A DNA stretch of 64,000 bases from CAUPWF01 sp964369755 (GTDB lineage Bacteria; Bacillota; Clostridia; Lachnospirales; Lachnospiraceae): contig CAYJFY010000005.1 in NCBI GenBank assembly GCA_964369755.1, positions 1 through 64,000 of the forward strand. Direction: 5' to 3'. The first letter of the stretch is position 1; each line of letters begins with the position of its first letter. Below, piece by piece: positions 18,419-25,894 of this stretch. Position numbers and translations under genes: made by a program. The notes beneath the pieces were generated by a model, which saw nothing but the letters and a program-made list of their open reading frames with translations, searched no databases and was not told where the DNA came from.

Positions 18419-19315
18419 TTAGTATAATACTTCTAGATACTTGCCTTCCATCACATCCTTGAGGTATTGACCGTACTGATTCTTCTTCAATACTTCATAG
18501 ACTTCCATCAACTGATCCTTGGTGATCCATCCATTTAGGTATGCAATCTCTTCTAGGCACGCAATCTTGCGGTGTTGATGTGTCTCTATGGTCTTCACAA
18601 AATTCGTTGCATCCACTAGACTCTCATGAGTTCCTGTGTCTAACCATGTGAATCCCTGTCCCAATAATTCTACATTCAAGTGGTCATCCTCTAGGTAGAT
18701 ACGGTTGAGATCTGTAATCTCTAGTTCTCCACGCTTACCTGGCTTTAGATTCTTCGCATATTCCACCACCTTATTGTCATAGAAATACAATCCTGTCACA
18801 CAGTAATTACTCTTAGGCTGCTCTGGTTTCTCCTCGATGGAGATCGCCTTGCCCACTTGGTCGAATTCTACGATACCAAAGCGTTCTGGATCATCCACAT
18901 AGTAACCAAACACGGTTGCACCCTTTCCTTCTTCTGCATTCGCCACCGCGGCTTGTAGACGTTTCTTCAGTCCATGTCCCGCGAAGATATTGTCCCCCAA
19001 TACCATTGCAACACTGTCATCACCGATGAAGTCTGCTCCAATTACAAATGCCTGTGCCAATCCATCTGGACTCGGTTGCACTGCATAGCTCAACTGCACA
19101 CCGAATTGAGAGCCATCTCCCAACAATTCCTCAAACCTCGGTGTGTCCTGTGGTGTAGAGATAATGAGAATCTCTCTAATTCCTGCATTCATCAATACCG
19201 ACATTGGATAATAGATCATTGGCTTATCATAAATCGGTAACAACTGTTTCGATGTAACTCTAGTCAGTGGGTAGAGACGTGTCCCCGAACCACCTGCTAA
19301 TATAATACCTTTCAT
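18419..19315 (-). CDS. rfbA: Glucose-1-phosphate thymidylyltransferase
   Basis: This 298-residue enzyme forms dTDP-glucose and is normally the feedback-regulated entry step to dTDP sugars. GGSGTRLYPLT at residues 8-18 and KQLLPIYDKPMIYYP are the nucleotide- and sugar-phosphate-binding segments. Length and motifs match the short-form RmlA enzymes. The ATG follows GGAGG by eight bases. It is the first gene of the long minus-strand operon and lies about 30 bp after the predicted start of transcription from the MerR-type promoter. Confidence 0.97.
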   Translation of the reverse strand: MKGIILAGGSGTRLYPLTRVTSKQLLPIYDKPMIYYPMSVLMNAGIREILIISTPQDTPRFEELLGDGSQFGVQLSYAVQPSPDGLAQAFVIGADFIGDDSVAMVLGDNIFAGHGLKKRLQAAVANAEEGKGATVFGYYVDDPERFGIVEFDQVGKAISIEEKPEQPKSNYCVTGLYFYDNKVVEYAKNLKPGKRGELEITDLNRIYLEDDHLNVELLGQGFTWLDTGTHESLVDATNFVKTIETHQHRKIACLEEIAYLNGWITKDQLMEVYEVLKKNQYGQYLKDVMEGKYLEVLY

Positions 19316-19351
19316 TCACTCTTCCTCCAATTCTTTTCTTCATTGCCTCTC

Positions 19352-19382
19352 ATTATACCGGGTGACGTTACGTCACGTGCAA
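19352..19382 (-). promoter_or_regulatory. MerR-type promoter with 19-bp spacer and 15-bp palindromic operator
   Basis: On the minus strand TTGCAC (19382-19377) and TATAAT (19357-19352) are near-consensus hexamers but stand 19 bp apart. The spacer is largely a perfect palindrome, GTGACGT-A-ACGTCAC (19376-19362), starting right after the -35. Spacer length and palindrome position match classic MerR-activated promoters such as mer. A MerR-family gene ends only 8 bp upstream, which makes it the obvious candidate regulator. Downstream is rfbA. Confidence 0.75.
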
Positions 19383-19389
19383 GCTTTTT

Positions 19390-20559
19390 TTATCTACAAA
19401 TGAAGATTCCAGCTTTTTTCGATATTCGAAATCCTCCGCTGACCCTTCTATTGACATATTCTACGAATTCATTGTAACGCTCTAGCAGGTATTGATTCTG
19501 ATTCCCATGACAAGACAGGATATAAGAGATAATGGGTGTCGCCTCCGTGACATTTAAGCAATCTTCATACTCATGCCAGGTAACCTGCTGAAAATGTCTA
19601 TCTAGAAACTCTCTCCCATTCTCTGCTCCGAATTTGTCATAGAGCCGTTCCCCCGATAAGACGATGCGCGAATCAAACTCCTGAATCAGATCTGTAATCT
19701 CACACATGTGCTCACTCCCATAGGTACTACAGATGAATCTCCCATCTTCTCGTAGCACACGCCGTACCTCCTTACAAACTCGATCTATGTTCTCGCAGTA
19801 GAATAATACATGATTGGCTACTACTAAGTCAAAACATTGGTTCGGGTACGGTATCTTATGGCAATCGAACTTTCTATACTGGATGTTCCTCTGCTGCTTC
19901 CCAAGCTTTCTCCTAGCATCCATCAGCATTCCATCCGATATATCGTTGAGCACCAGTTCTGTTAGCTGCGCCGTAGATTCCCGTTCCACAGCCCATAGAC
20001 TCCCATCACCACAACCCAGCTCTATCACACTCATTCCCGATGCAATCTGACAATGTTCATATATCCAAGGAAACCAGCCTTGTGGGTTGGTAGAATAATT
20101 CCTATGCAGGTTCATCCGAGACGTGATATTCGATGCGTCCTGATACTGTTCCTTCAAACTGTTCTCCATGGCAGTGAGGTGGATGAGGTCTAGGGTTCTG
20201 CTCCAATCGATGTCCTCCCCACGCTGTAGTACATCCGTGGTGTCTTGGATTGCCTTCTCTACTAATCTCATCTGCTCGATTCGATTCTGCACCAGTCTAA
20301 GCTGAACTCCGAGCGCCCCCTTGATGAAGTCCGCATCGATTTCACCAAGAGTCATCTGCTTGATCTCCTCTAAGCTAAATCCTAGGTATTTCAATAACAT
20401 AATCTGCTGAAGCTTCCCTAGGTCTCTGTCCGTATAGAGTCTATTCCCCGTCTCCGTTACCTTGGTGGGATTCAATATGTCAATCTTGTCATAGTATCGA
20501 ATGGTACGAATACTGACACGTGCCATTCGAGCAAATTCTCCTGATGTATAATATTGCAT
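19390..20559 (-). CDS. MerR-family regulator fused to a SAM-dependent methyltransferase domain
   Basis: This 389-residue protein has two parts. Residues 1-70 are a MerR winged helix-turn-helix (TSGEFARMARVSIRTIRYYDK), followed by the usual dimerisation helix to about residue 110. Residues 150-389 form a class I methyltransferase with the SAM motif VIELGCGDGS near 178-187 and a DLVVANHVLFYC motif later. The methyltransferase part may act as the effector-sensing domain or as a real enzyme. The ATG follows GGAG by 10 bases. The MerR-type promoter for the polysaccharide operon starts 8 bp after its stop codon, so it is probably the activator of that operon. Its ligand is unknown. Confidence 0.88.
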   Translation of the reverse strand: MQYYTSGEFARMARVSIRTIRYYDKIDILNPTKVTETGNRLYTDRDLGKLQQIMLLKYLGFSLEEIKQMTLGEIDADFIKGALGVQLRLVQNRIEQMRLVEKAIQDTTDVLQRGEDIDWSRTLDLIHLTAMENSLKEQYQDASNITSRMNLHRNYSTNPQGWFPWIYEHCQIASGMSVIELGCGDGSLWAVERESTAQLTELVLNDISDGMLMDARRKLGKQQRNIQYRKFDCHKIPYPNQCFDLVVANHVLFYCENIDRVCKEVRRVLREDGRFICSTYGSEHMCEITDLIQEFDSRIVLSGERLYDKFGAENGREFLDRHFQQVTWHEYEDCLNVTEATPIISYILSCHGNQNQYLLERYNEFVEYVNRRVSGGFRISKKAGIFICR

Positions 20560-20606
20560 ATTCGCTTGTCTCCATTTAATAAATTGACCACTAATTTACT
20601 CAATGA

Positions 20607-20615
20607 ATTATATCA
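20607..20615 (-). promoter_or_regulatory. Extended -10 promoter element for the MerR-fusion gene
   Basis: TATAAT (20612-20607) preceded by TG lies about 50 bp before the MerR-fusion start codon. No good -35 hexamer is present at 16-18 bp; that position is occupied by one arm of a 15-bp palindrome. Confidence 0.5.
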
Positions 20616-20631
20616 CAAATATTAAAATTTG

Positions 20632-20646
20632 ACTATGACTCATAGT
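20632..20646. repeat. 15-bp perfect palindrome upstream of the MerR-fusion gene
   Basis: The arms ACTATGA and TCATAGT flank a single central C. The site overlaps the -35 region of the predicted MerR-gene promoter, so it may be an operator. Its sequence differs from the palindrome in front of rfbA. Confidence 0.5.
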
Positions 20647-20670
20647 GCCCAAAATTGTTTGTTGTATTTT

Positions 20671-20717
20671 AAAATCAAAAAGTGCAAAACGCAAGGTAAC
20701 CCCTTTGTTTTGCACTT
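20671..20717 (-). terminator. Rho-independent terminator
   Basis: An 11-bp stem (AAGTGCAAAAC at 20680-20690 with its complement at 20707-20717) is extended by a bulged GC-rich inner stem. On the minus strand it is followed by TTTTT-GA-TTTT. It would end transcription coming from the 21-29 kb unit or from the small ORF just upstream, and it isolates the MerR-fusion gene. Confidence 0.75.
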
Positions 20718-20756
20718 ATACTCTTCTATCTATAATCTGAACTCTTTGAATTTCCG

Positions 20757-20948
20757 CTATCTCACTATGCATCGTGACGCAACCTCTCGACTCGCAGTAC
20801 GCTCCGATTCATTCCGCTGTAACTTACGTTCTATACTACTATTTAAAGAAAATAAATCGCCTCTTCTGATACTAGTCGACTCTTCACTTTGCCTACGTTC
20901 TGCAATAACTTCTTTTTTCAAAACAGCTCTCAAATTCTGTTGCATCAT
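20757..20948 (-). CDS. Small hypothetical protein (63 aa), unrecognised
   Basis: No family is recognised. The frame encodes 63 residues, mostly charged (many Arg, Glu and Ser), with no membrane segment. Support for a real gene is contextual: an AAGGAGAG site lies 3 bases before ATG-ATG (20948, 20945), a TATAAT element lies about 50 bp upstream (21004-20999), and a strong terminator lies 40 bp downstream. The base composition is richer in G+C than the flanks. It could instead be part of a small RNA transcript. It lies in the 520-bp gap between the MerR-fusion gene and the 291-residue hypothetical gene; nothing else coding was seen there. Confidence 0.4.
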   Translation of the reverse strand: MMQQNLRAVLKKEVIAERRQSEESTSIRRGDLFSLNSSIERKLQRNESERTASREVASRCIVR

Positions 20949-21079
20949 CAACTCTCCTTATATCTCCCACGCTCACGAACTCAAAAATTTGTTTAACTAT
21001 TATAGTTTATCACACTTCATATAATTTATCAAGAAATAAATGGACATTTAATATATATTTTTTCACAAATCCTATCTGC

Positions 21080-21955
21080 TTATTTCGAATACAGATTTCC
21101 TCCATATGATTCATACTTGTCCCAACTGCCCATTTTGTCAAATTTTAAGTCATTTGTATTTCCTTGCTCATCTGGCATATGTACAAACACATATTCTTTA
21201 TAATTAATTAAAATCACACTATCTGCTTTAGCTGAAGCTCCTGCGGTAGCATCAATAATAATTTCTCCACAACAACTGTGCGGATAATCTGATGCTTCAA
21301 ACAATTCGCACACCCAAACAAAATGCGAAAAAGGGGTATTAATAAAGCGCTCCTTCAATTCTACATTGTTCTCTTTAAATCTGTCCACTCTCCAATTTTT
21401 AATCCCCTTTGATGTCGCCATAAACAACCGAATCAAAACTGGATTGTTTCGCACTCCCAAATCATTGCAAAACCTACGTAATCCAATTTGCTTATCTGAC
21501 AAGATAGGAATCACTATATCATATGCATCACTAGCTTCCAAATACATTCTTTTATATAAAGGAATCAATAAATACTCTGGCTTCATCTTGTAACAATCAT
21601 TGTGCTTTTCACCACCTTCTTCTTTGCCACTCGATATTTCCACTAGGTTATCATCTTCCCACAATAACTTTGTATAAGGCCGCTTATTATCATCTTGTAC
21701 AATATACTCTGATACCATATCTGATGAATCTAAAAAATAGGTACAGGCATATTCATCATCACTATCCGTATTGATATATATTCTTCTCTTTAATGATCTA
21801 GGTTCTATTTTTCCATGTCCAATGCATATAATTGAGTGTTTATACTTTTGATTTATGTCGATTCCAATTGCAACTGGCATACCCGATTCTATATATGTAT
21901 GCAAAATCCTTTTAAATTTAAATTCCGCCTCGATATTATTCGCATTGTAAAGCAC
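21080..21955 (-). CDS. Hypothetical protein, papain/C39-like segment, probably N-terminally truncated
   Basis: The frame from a GTG at 21955 encodes 291 residues. An N-terminal stretch (YIESGMPVAIGI...HSIICIGHG) recalls cysteine peptidases of the C39/papain-like group around the catalytic histidine, but no matching cysteine domain precedes it. The same frame stays open upstream to the stop codon of the flippase gene at 22063-22061 and reads as sensible protein (KQGYERKLPTKGLDYSSISK), with no ATG, GTG or TTG between. The 5' end therefore looks lost, making this a likely remnant. AT-rich codon use matches the surrounding block. Function unknown. Confidence 0.5.
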   Translation of the reverse strand: MLYNANNIEAEFKFKRILHTYIESGMPVAIGIDINQKYKHSIICIGHGKIEPRSLKRRIYINTDSDDEYACTYFLDSSDMVSEYIVQDDNKRPYTKLLWEDDNLVEISSGKEEGGEKHNDCYKMKPEYLLIPLYKRMYLEASDAYDIVIPILSDKQIGLRRFCNDLGVRNNPVLIRLFMATSKGIKNWRVDRFKENNVELKERFINTPFSHFVWVCELFEASDYPHSCCGEIIIDATAGASAKADSVILINYKEYVFVHMPDEQGNTNDLKFDKMGSWDKYESYGGNLYSK

Positions 21956-22060
21956 TGGATAAAACTGACCTTCTAAAAATATTTTAGATATGCTTGAATA
22001 GTCTAGTCCCTTTGTTGGTAACTTTCTTTCATATCCTTGTTTTATAGCTATATCAGTATA

Positions 22061-23284
22061 TCACTTTTTACAAATAAAACAACCTGTTAGGTTTGATATC
22101 TTACAGATCAATATCAAATACACGGATAGCACTCCGAATACAATAATCTGAACAATACTCACCCCATTCATATCGAAATAGGTCACAAGCGGACTCACAA
22201 TGGCTAGCTCTAGAAGGAAACTCACCAATATCCCCCCTAATAACAACTTCGTCTTTCTCATAGCAATTACTATCGCAGAGAATATCCAGACAATCCCGGT
22301 CAATATGGTACACCAGACAATGGGCATGAATAAGTAATAATATTCTAATATCTCACTACCAAATAGAAGTTCTAATCCAAACTGTCCTAGGAGGCTGGCT
22401 CCTAGTATGATCACAAGTGTCATCAATACGATTACCCCCAGCACTTTATTCATCATCTTCTGGAATAACGCTCTGTTATTGTGATAGTAGTTGCTAATCA
22501 TAGGCAAAAATGGGTTGAACATCATCGTTGCAAATACTTGTACAATCAAGGTTGGTGATGATATGGAGGAGTAGATCCCTAACTTGTCACTTCCCACCTG
22601 TTGCTCAAGCACCATCTTCGGAATCAGGTTCTCAAAACTCAGCAAGAATGAAAAGATAACCAGTGGAATGCATATGATAAGTAGTTTTTTTATCTGGGGC
22701 GAGTACAATACAAGCTTGTGTACTAGTTTGCCCCTCTGTATGCTTCCCCAATCAAAAACTAGGACGAAGAGAGCATTGCCCAATACCACTGCAATCAATG
22801 AGGCTAGCAAATCTCCAGATGCAACCATCCCCACGACAAACGAAACCAAGGTAATGAATCCCCTGGCTGTATACGACTTCCCTATCAGATCATATCGCAT
22901 CCTCTTCTGTTGCATTCCATGCATCACATCCACCATCGCTTCCACGGTTCTGATGAGCATAAATGCTATGATGCACAGCAGCTGATAAGATGATGTGTTA
23001 TTTAGCAGAGAGAACACCACACAAGCAAGAAATCCAAGGACACAGGTGGATATACGGCTCCCGATATAGATATCGTTCGAATACTCATCCCGAATATCCG
23101 AGATCTGATAATTGCGCATAGAAAACAAAGAAATGGCTGAAAAACTACTACTAGTCGTCATCGCTAGAGAGAGATACCCTGCATGGGTATAATTCCCTAG
23201 CCGAACTACTAGTATGGTAATCAGCCACTGACACATGAAGTATATGATACTTCCTATCGTATTCCATAGTACATTTTTTTTCAT
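22061..23284 (-). CDS. Wzx-like flippase, second copy
   Basis: This 407-residue protein has about 12 membrane helices and shares its N-terminal pattern (LWNTIGSIIYFMCQWLI, then MRNYQISDIRDEY) with the plus-strand flippase at 5062-6312, so the two are paralogues. Members of this family move undecaprenyl-linked sugars outward. It follows a GT2 gene and a DUF2304 gene, the order of gacI-gacJ-gacK in the streptococcal group A carbohydrate locus. It should therefore flip the lipid-linked sugar made by that GT2. The start codon is 23 bp after the DUF2304 stop. Confidence 0.85.
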   Translation of the reverse strand: MKKNVLWNTIGSIIYFMCQWLITILVVRLGNYTHAGYLSLAMTTSSSFSAISLFSMRNYQISDIRDEYSNDIYIGSRISTCVLGFLACVVFSLLNNTSSYQLLCIIAFMLIRTVEAMVDVMHGMQQKRMRYDLIGKSYTARGFITLVSFVVGMVASGDLLASLIAVVLGNALFVLVFDWGSIQRGKLVHKLVLYSPQIKKLLIICIPLVIFSFLLSFENLIPKMVLEQQVGSDKLGIYSSISSPTLIVQVFATMMFNPFLPMISNYYHNNRALFQKMMNKVLGVIVLMTLVIILGASLLGQFGLELLFGSEILEYYYLFMPIVWCTILTGIVWIFSAIVIAMRKTKLLLGGILVSFLLELAIVSPLVTYFDMNGVSIVQIIVFGVLSVYLILICKISNLTGCFICKK

Positions 23285-23307
23285 TTTATTACACCTACCT
23301 TCATAGG

Positions 23308-23670
23308 TTATTTCCCTTCTTTTTCTTCCTCTAACTCACGAATTCTCTTCTCCATAAGTGCCATTGCCTGTGTCATCCTCTTGATCTTCTCACTCTGGAT
23401 GGAAACAATGGACGTCATGGACATCAAGATCAACATGAGGAAGAATAACCCTAGGGCAAATACCGCATTGGATGCTAGTTCTATCCCCAATAGGTTGGAT
23501 ACAAACACCATAGTCCCCGGGAATATCGCTGCAATGAGCATGACAATGCCACCAAGAATCCATAGCAATGAATACTTCAGTGTCATTGATTTTTTTCTAA
23601 GGAAGGATAGTATTACAATAAAATACAGTATCGTTCCTATGATTAAGAACGCTTGCAAGATTCCATTCAT
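23308..23670 (-). CDS. DUF2304 small membrane protein
   Basis: This 120-residue protein has three hydrophobic segments (about residues 5-22, 34-56 and 68-90) and a charged, helical C-terminal tail. It matches DUF2304, a family often found next to dolichyl-phosphate-sugar-synthase-like GT2 genes. In size and position it parallels the small GacJ protein that stimulates GacI in streptococci. It probably forms a membrane complex with the GT2 encoded directly upstream, whose stop codon lies 1 bp from this start. Confidence 0.85.
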   Translation of the reverse strand: MNGILQAFLIIGTILYFIVILSFLRKKSMTLKYSLLWILGGIVMLIAAIFPGTMVFVSNLLGIELASNAVFALGLFFLMLILMSMTSIVSIQSEKIKRMTQAMALMEKRIRELEEEKEGK

Positions 23671-23671
23671 A

Positions 23672-24376
23672 CTACTGCTCCTTTCTTCGAAACACTATGC
23701 GTTGTAATACGATCGCTAGTGACACCTTGATCATATAATATACAGACTTAAAAGATCGAATCGAACTCAGTCCCCCGATTCGTTTCTCCATGAGTACTGG
23801 AACCTCCATCACTCTCGCCCCATGCAATGCGGCAGCCATAATCGCCTCTGGCTCTGGATAATCCTGAGCATAGTCCTCCGCATAGATCTCTATAAACTTG
23901 CGATTAACCGCACGAAAACCACTGGTCACATCATTTACCTTAATCCCACTACATAGGCGAATGGTGATACTCAGGAACTTAATTCCGAATCTTCTCAGTC
24001 CCGTGGATTGAAATCCCTCTCTCGTCAGAAATCGAGATCCAATCACCACATCTGCTTGTCCATCTATAATAGGAGCAATGACTGTTTCAATAAATTCTGG
24101 TCTATGCTGTCCATCGCCGTCCATCTGGATTGCAATGTCATATCCGTGTTCCCTCGCATATAGATATCCTGTCTGTACTCCACCGCCAATCCCGAGATTA
24201 ACAGGAAGGTTGACGAAGTTATAATTATTCTTCTCACAGATCGCTCTGGTATTGTCCTGCGAGCAATCATTCACGATAACATAGTCTACTGTACTATTCT
24301 TGGACTGTAGATTCTCTATCACTCGCTCTATGCTATCCTCTTCATTATATGCTGGAATTATCACTAGTACCTTCAC
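23672..24376 (-). CDS. GT2 glycosyltransferase, polyprenyl-phosphate-sugar synthase type (GacI-like)
   Basis: This 234-residue enzyme begins VLVIIPAYNEEDSIERV, has the acidic MDGDGQH motif near residue 95-101 and a VTSGFRAVN segment, all typical of dolichol-phosphate-mannose-synthase-like GT2 proteins. The start is the GTG at 24376, preceded four bases upstream by AAGGAGAGG; the frame is open to 24436 without a ribosome site. It overlaps the previous GT2 gene by 32 bases. With the following DUF2304 and flippase genes it forms a gacIJK-like set and likely makes an undecaprenyl-phosphate sugar. Confidence 0.9.
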   Translation of the reverse strand: MKVLVIIPAYNEEDSIERVIENLQSKNSTVDYVIVNDCSQDNTRAICEKNNYNFVNLPVNLGIGGGVQTGYLYAREHGYDIAIQMDGDGQHRPEFIETVIAPIIDGQADVVIGSRFLTREGFQSTGLRRFGIKFLSITIRLCSGIKVNDVTSGFRAVNRKFIEIYAEDYAQDYPEPEAIMAAALHGARVMEVPVLMEKRIGGLSSIRSFKSVYYMIKVSLAIVLQRIVFRRKEQ

Positions 24377-25319
24377 AATCCCTCTCCTTTGCTTCATCAA
24401 TGTTAATTTTCTCTCTAACAACAAATTGAGGAGCATTGTTTAAACTGATGTATATCCTCCCTATATATTCACCTATTAGACCGAGCATACACATCATCAC
24501 TCCTCCAACCACTAAGAGCACTGCCATAAGCGAGCTATATCCCATCGGAAGATTCGGAGTTAGGAACCAATTTATAACTGTATACACTCCAAACATCGCC
24601 CCCATTATCGCAATTACCACTCCTACAATGCTTGCCACTCTAAGAGGTTTAATAGAAAATGCCGTGAATCCGTTTAGCCAAAGAGAAATTAACTTTCCAA
24701 AAGAATAACCTGAGCTTCCAGTTGCACGTGGTCTTAGCAACACATTGGCTGCACCAATTTTTTTCGTAGTTCTACAAACCAACCCACCTAAATAAGGATA
24801 TGGATTGTTATAGTTCAACATTTCTTTTATAACAAATTTTCTAGCAGCATAAAAACTCGTTAGCTGAACCCCCTTTGGCTTAGATAAAAGTTTTGCTGCC
24901 ATAATATCATTCACTTTGCTCCCTAGTGTCCTGAAAACACCTCTCTCACTACTCGGGTACTGTGCGTATACTGCATCATATCCCTCATTTATTTTATCCA
25001 CAAGCTTAAAAGTATCTTCCACTGGAATTTGACCATCATCATCAATCGATATTATAATTTCTCCATTCGCAAAATTATATCCTGCCATCAAGGCGGAGTG
25101 TTGCCCGAAATTTTTTGCTAGATTTATTACTTTGATGTACTCACCTCTATTTGATAATGCAACAAGCTCCTCATATACATTATCTGGCGAACAATCATTA
25201 ACGAGAATTATTTCATAAGCGAACTTTTGTCTTGTTTTCATTACACTCTCTATTTCGTTTACGACCCCCTCAACACTGTCTTGAGAACCATAACACGGAA
25301 TTACAAACGTTAACAACAT
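24345..25319 (-). CDS. GT2 glycosyltransferase with two C-terminal helices (GtrB/ArnC-like)
   Basis: This 324-residue protein has an N-terminal GT2 domain (FVIPCYGSQDSVEGV, ISIDDDGQIP) and two hydrophobic helices near 230-252 and 262-290. The build resembles ArnC and GtrB, which place an amino sugar or hexose on undecaprenyl phosphate. It follows the acetyltransferase and aminotransferase genes, so a 4-acetamido-4,6-dideoxyhexose is a plausible donor sugar; the sequence alone does not prove it. A second GT2 gene overlaps its 3' end. Confidence 0.9.
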   Translation of the reverse strand: MLLTFVIPCYGSQDSVEGVVNEIESVMKTRQKFAYEIILVNDCSPDNVYEELVALSNRGEYIKVINLAKNFGQHSALMAGYNFANGEIIISIDDDGQIPVEDTFKLVDKINEGYDAVYAQYPSSERGVFRTLGSKVNDIMAAKLLSKPKGVQLTSFYAARKFVIKEMLNYNNPYPYLGGLVCRTTKKIGAANVLLRPRATGSSGYSFGKLISLWLNGFTAFSIKPLRVASIVGVVIAIMGAMFGVYTVINWFLTPNLPMGYSSLMAVLLVVGGVMMCMLGLIGEYIGRIYISLNNAPQFVVREKINIDEAKERDCEGTSDNSSI

Positions 25320-25322
25320 CTC

Positions 25323-25856
25323 TTATCTTCTCCCATCTGCAAAAATAGCCATAAAAACCACATCTTTATACTCATTACTGATTTTTACATCTTCTTTAAA
25401 ACAACCCTCATGTATAAATCCAGCCTTACTATAACTTTTAATCGCTTTCTCATTTTCCTTGAAAACTCTTAGAAAAACCTTATTGAGTTCCAAATATTCA
25501 AAGGCATATTCAAGAATTAATTTTGTCGCAATTGTTCCATACCCACGTCCTGTATTTTCAGAACTTCCAAGAAAAATTCCGAACTCAGCTTTTTGATGTG
25601 TTTTATCAATATCCCTAAGATAGACACTACCTATAGATTTTTCATTTTCAATGTCTTCTATAATAAATTGCGCTACTAATCCTGTATCTACTTGGGTTTC
25701 AAGCCATTTTTCATGCATTTTTCGTGTAAAATCCTGTTGGAATATAAAACAACTCTTAACTTGTGGATTATTCCTCCACATTATTATGTCATTTGTATCT
25801 TGCTTCCTAATTGGTCTTATCCTTATTCCGTCTTTTTCATATATTTTTTTTAACAC
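25323..25856 (-). CDS. GNAT-family N-acetyltransferase, amino-sugar acetylation candidate
   Basis: This 177-residue protein matches the RimJ/RimL branch of GNAT acetyltransferases. The acetyl-CoA loop is seen in SENTGRGYGTIATKLI, and NEKAIKSYSKAGF is the usual C-terminal motif. The start is a GTG at 25856 preceded by GGGGAG. It lies between a dTDP-4-amino-sugar transaminase gene and a lipid-sugar GT2 gene. N-acetylation of the 4-amino group of the dTDP sugar is therefore likely, as for WecD or FdtC, though this is inferred from context. Confidence 0.85.
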   Translation of the reverse strand: MLKKIYEKDGIRIRPIRKQDTNDIIMWRNNPQVKSCFIFQQDFTRKMHEKWLETQVDTGLVAQFIIEDIENEKSIGSVYLRDIDKTHQKAEFGIFLGSSENTGRGYGTIATKLILEYAFEYLELNKVFLRVFKENEKAIKSYSKAGFIHEGCFKEDVKISNEYKDVVFMAIFADGRR

Positions 25857-25894
25857 AATCTACTCCCCTAACTTATATTAACAACTTCGTAGTA

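Noticed and set aside
19362..19376. Palindrome before rfbA considered as part of a terminator for the MerR-fusion gene
   Set aside because: Its single-base centre cannot form a stable RNA hairpin and no T-run follows on the minus strand; it fits an operator much better.
20629..21024. Plus-strand open frame of 131 codons in the gap upstream of the MerR-fusion gene
   Set aside because: It runs through the terminator stem and the -35 palindrome, has no ribosome site and no domain; the minus-strand 63-codon frame in the same place has better signals.
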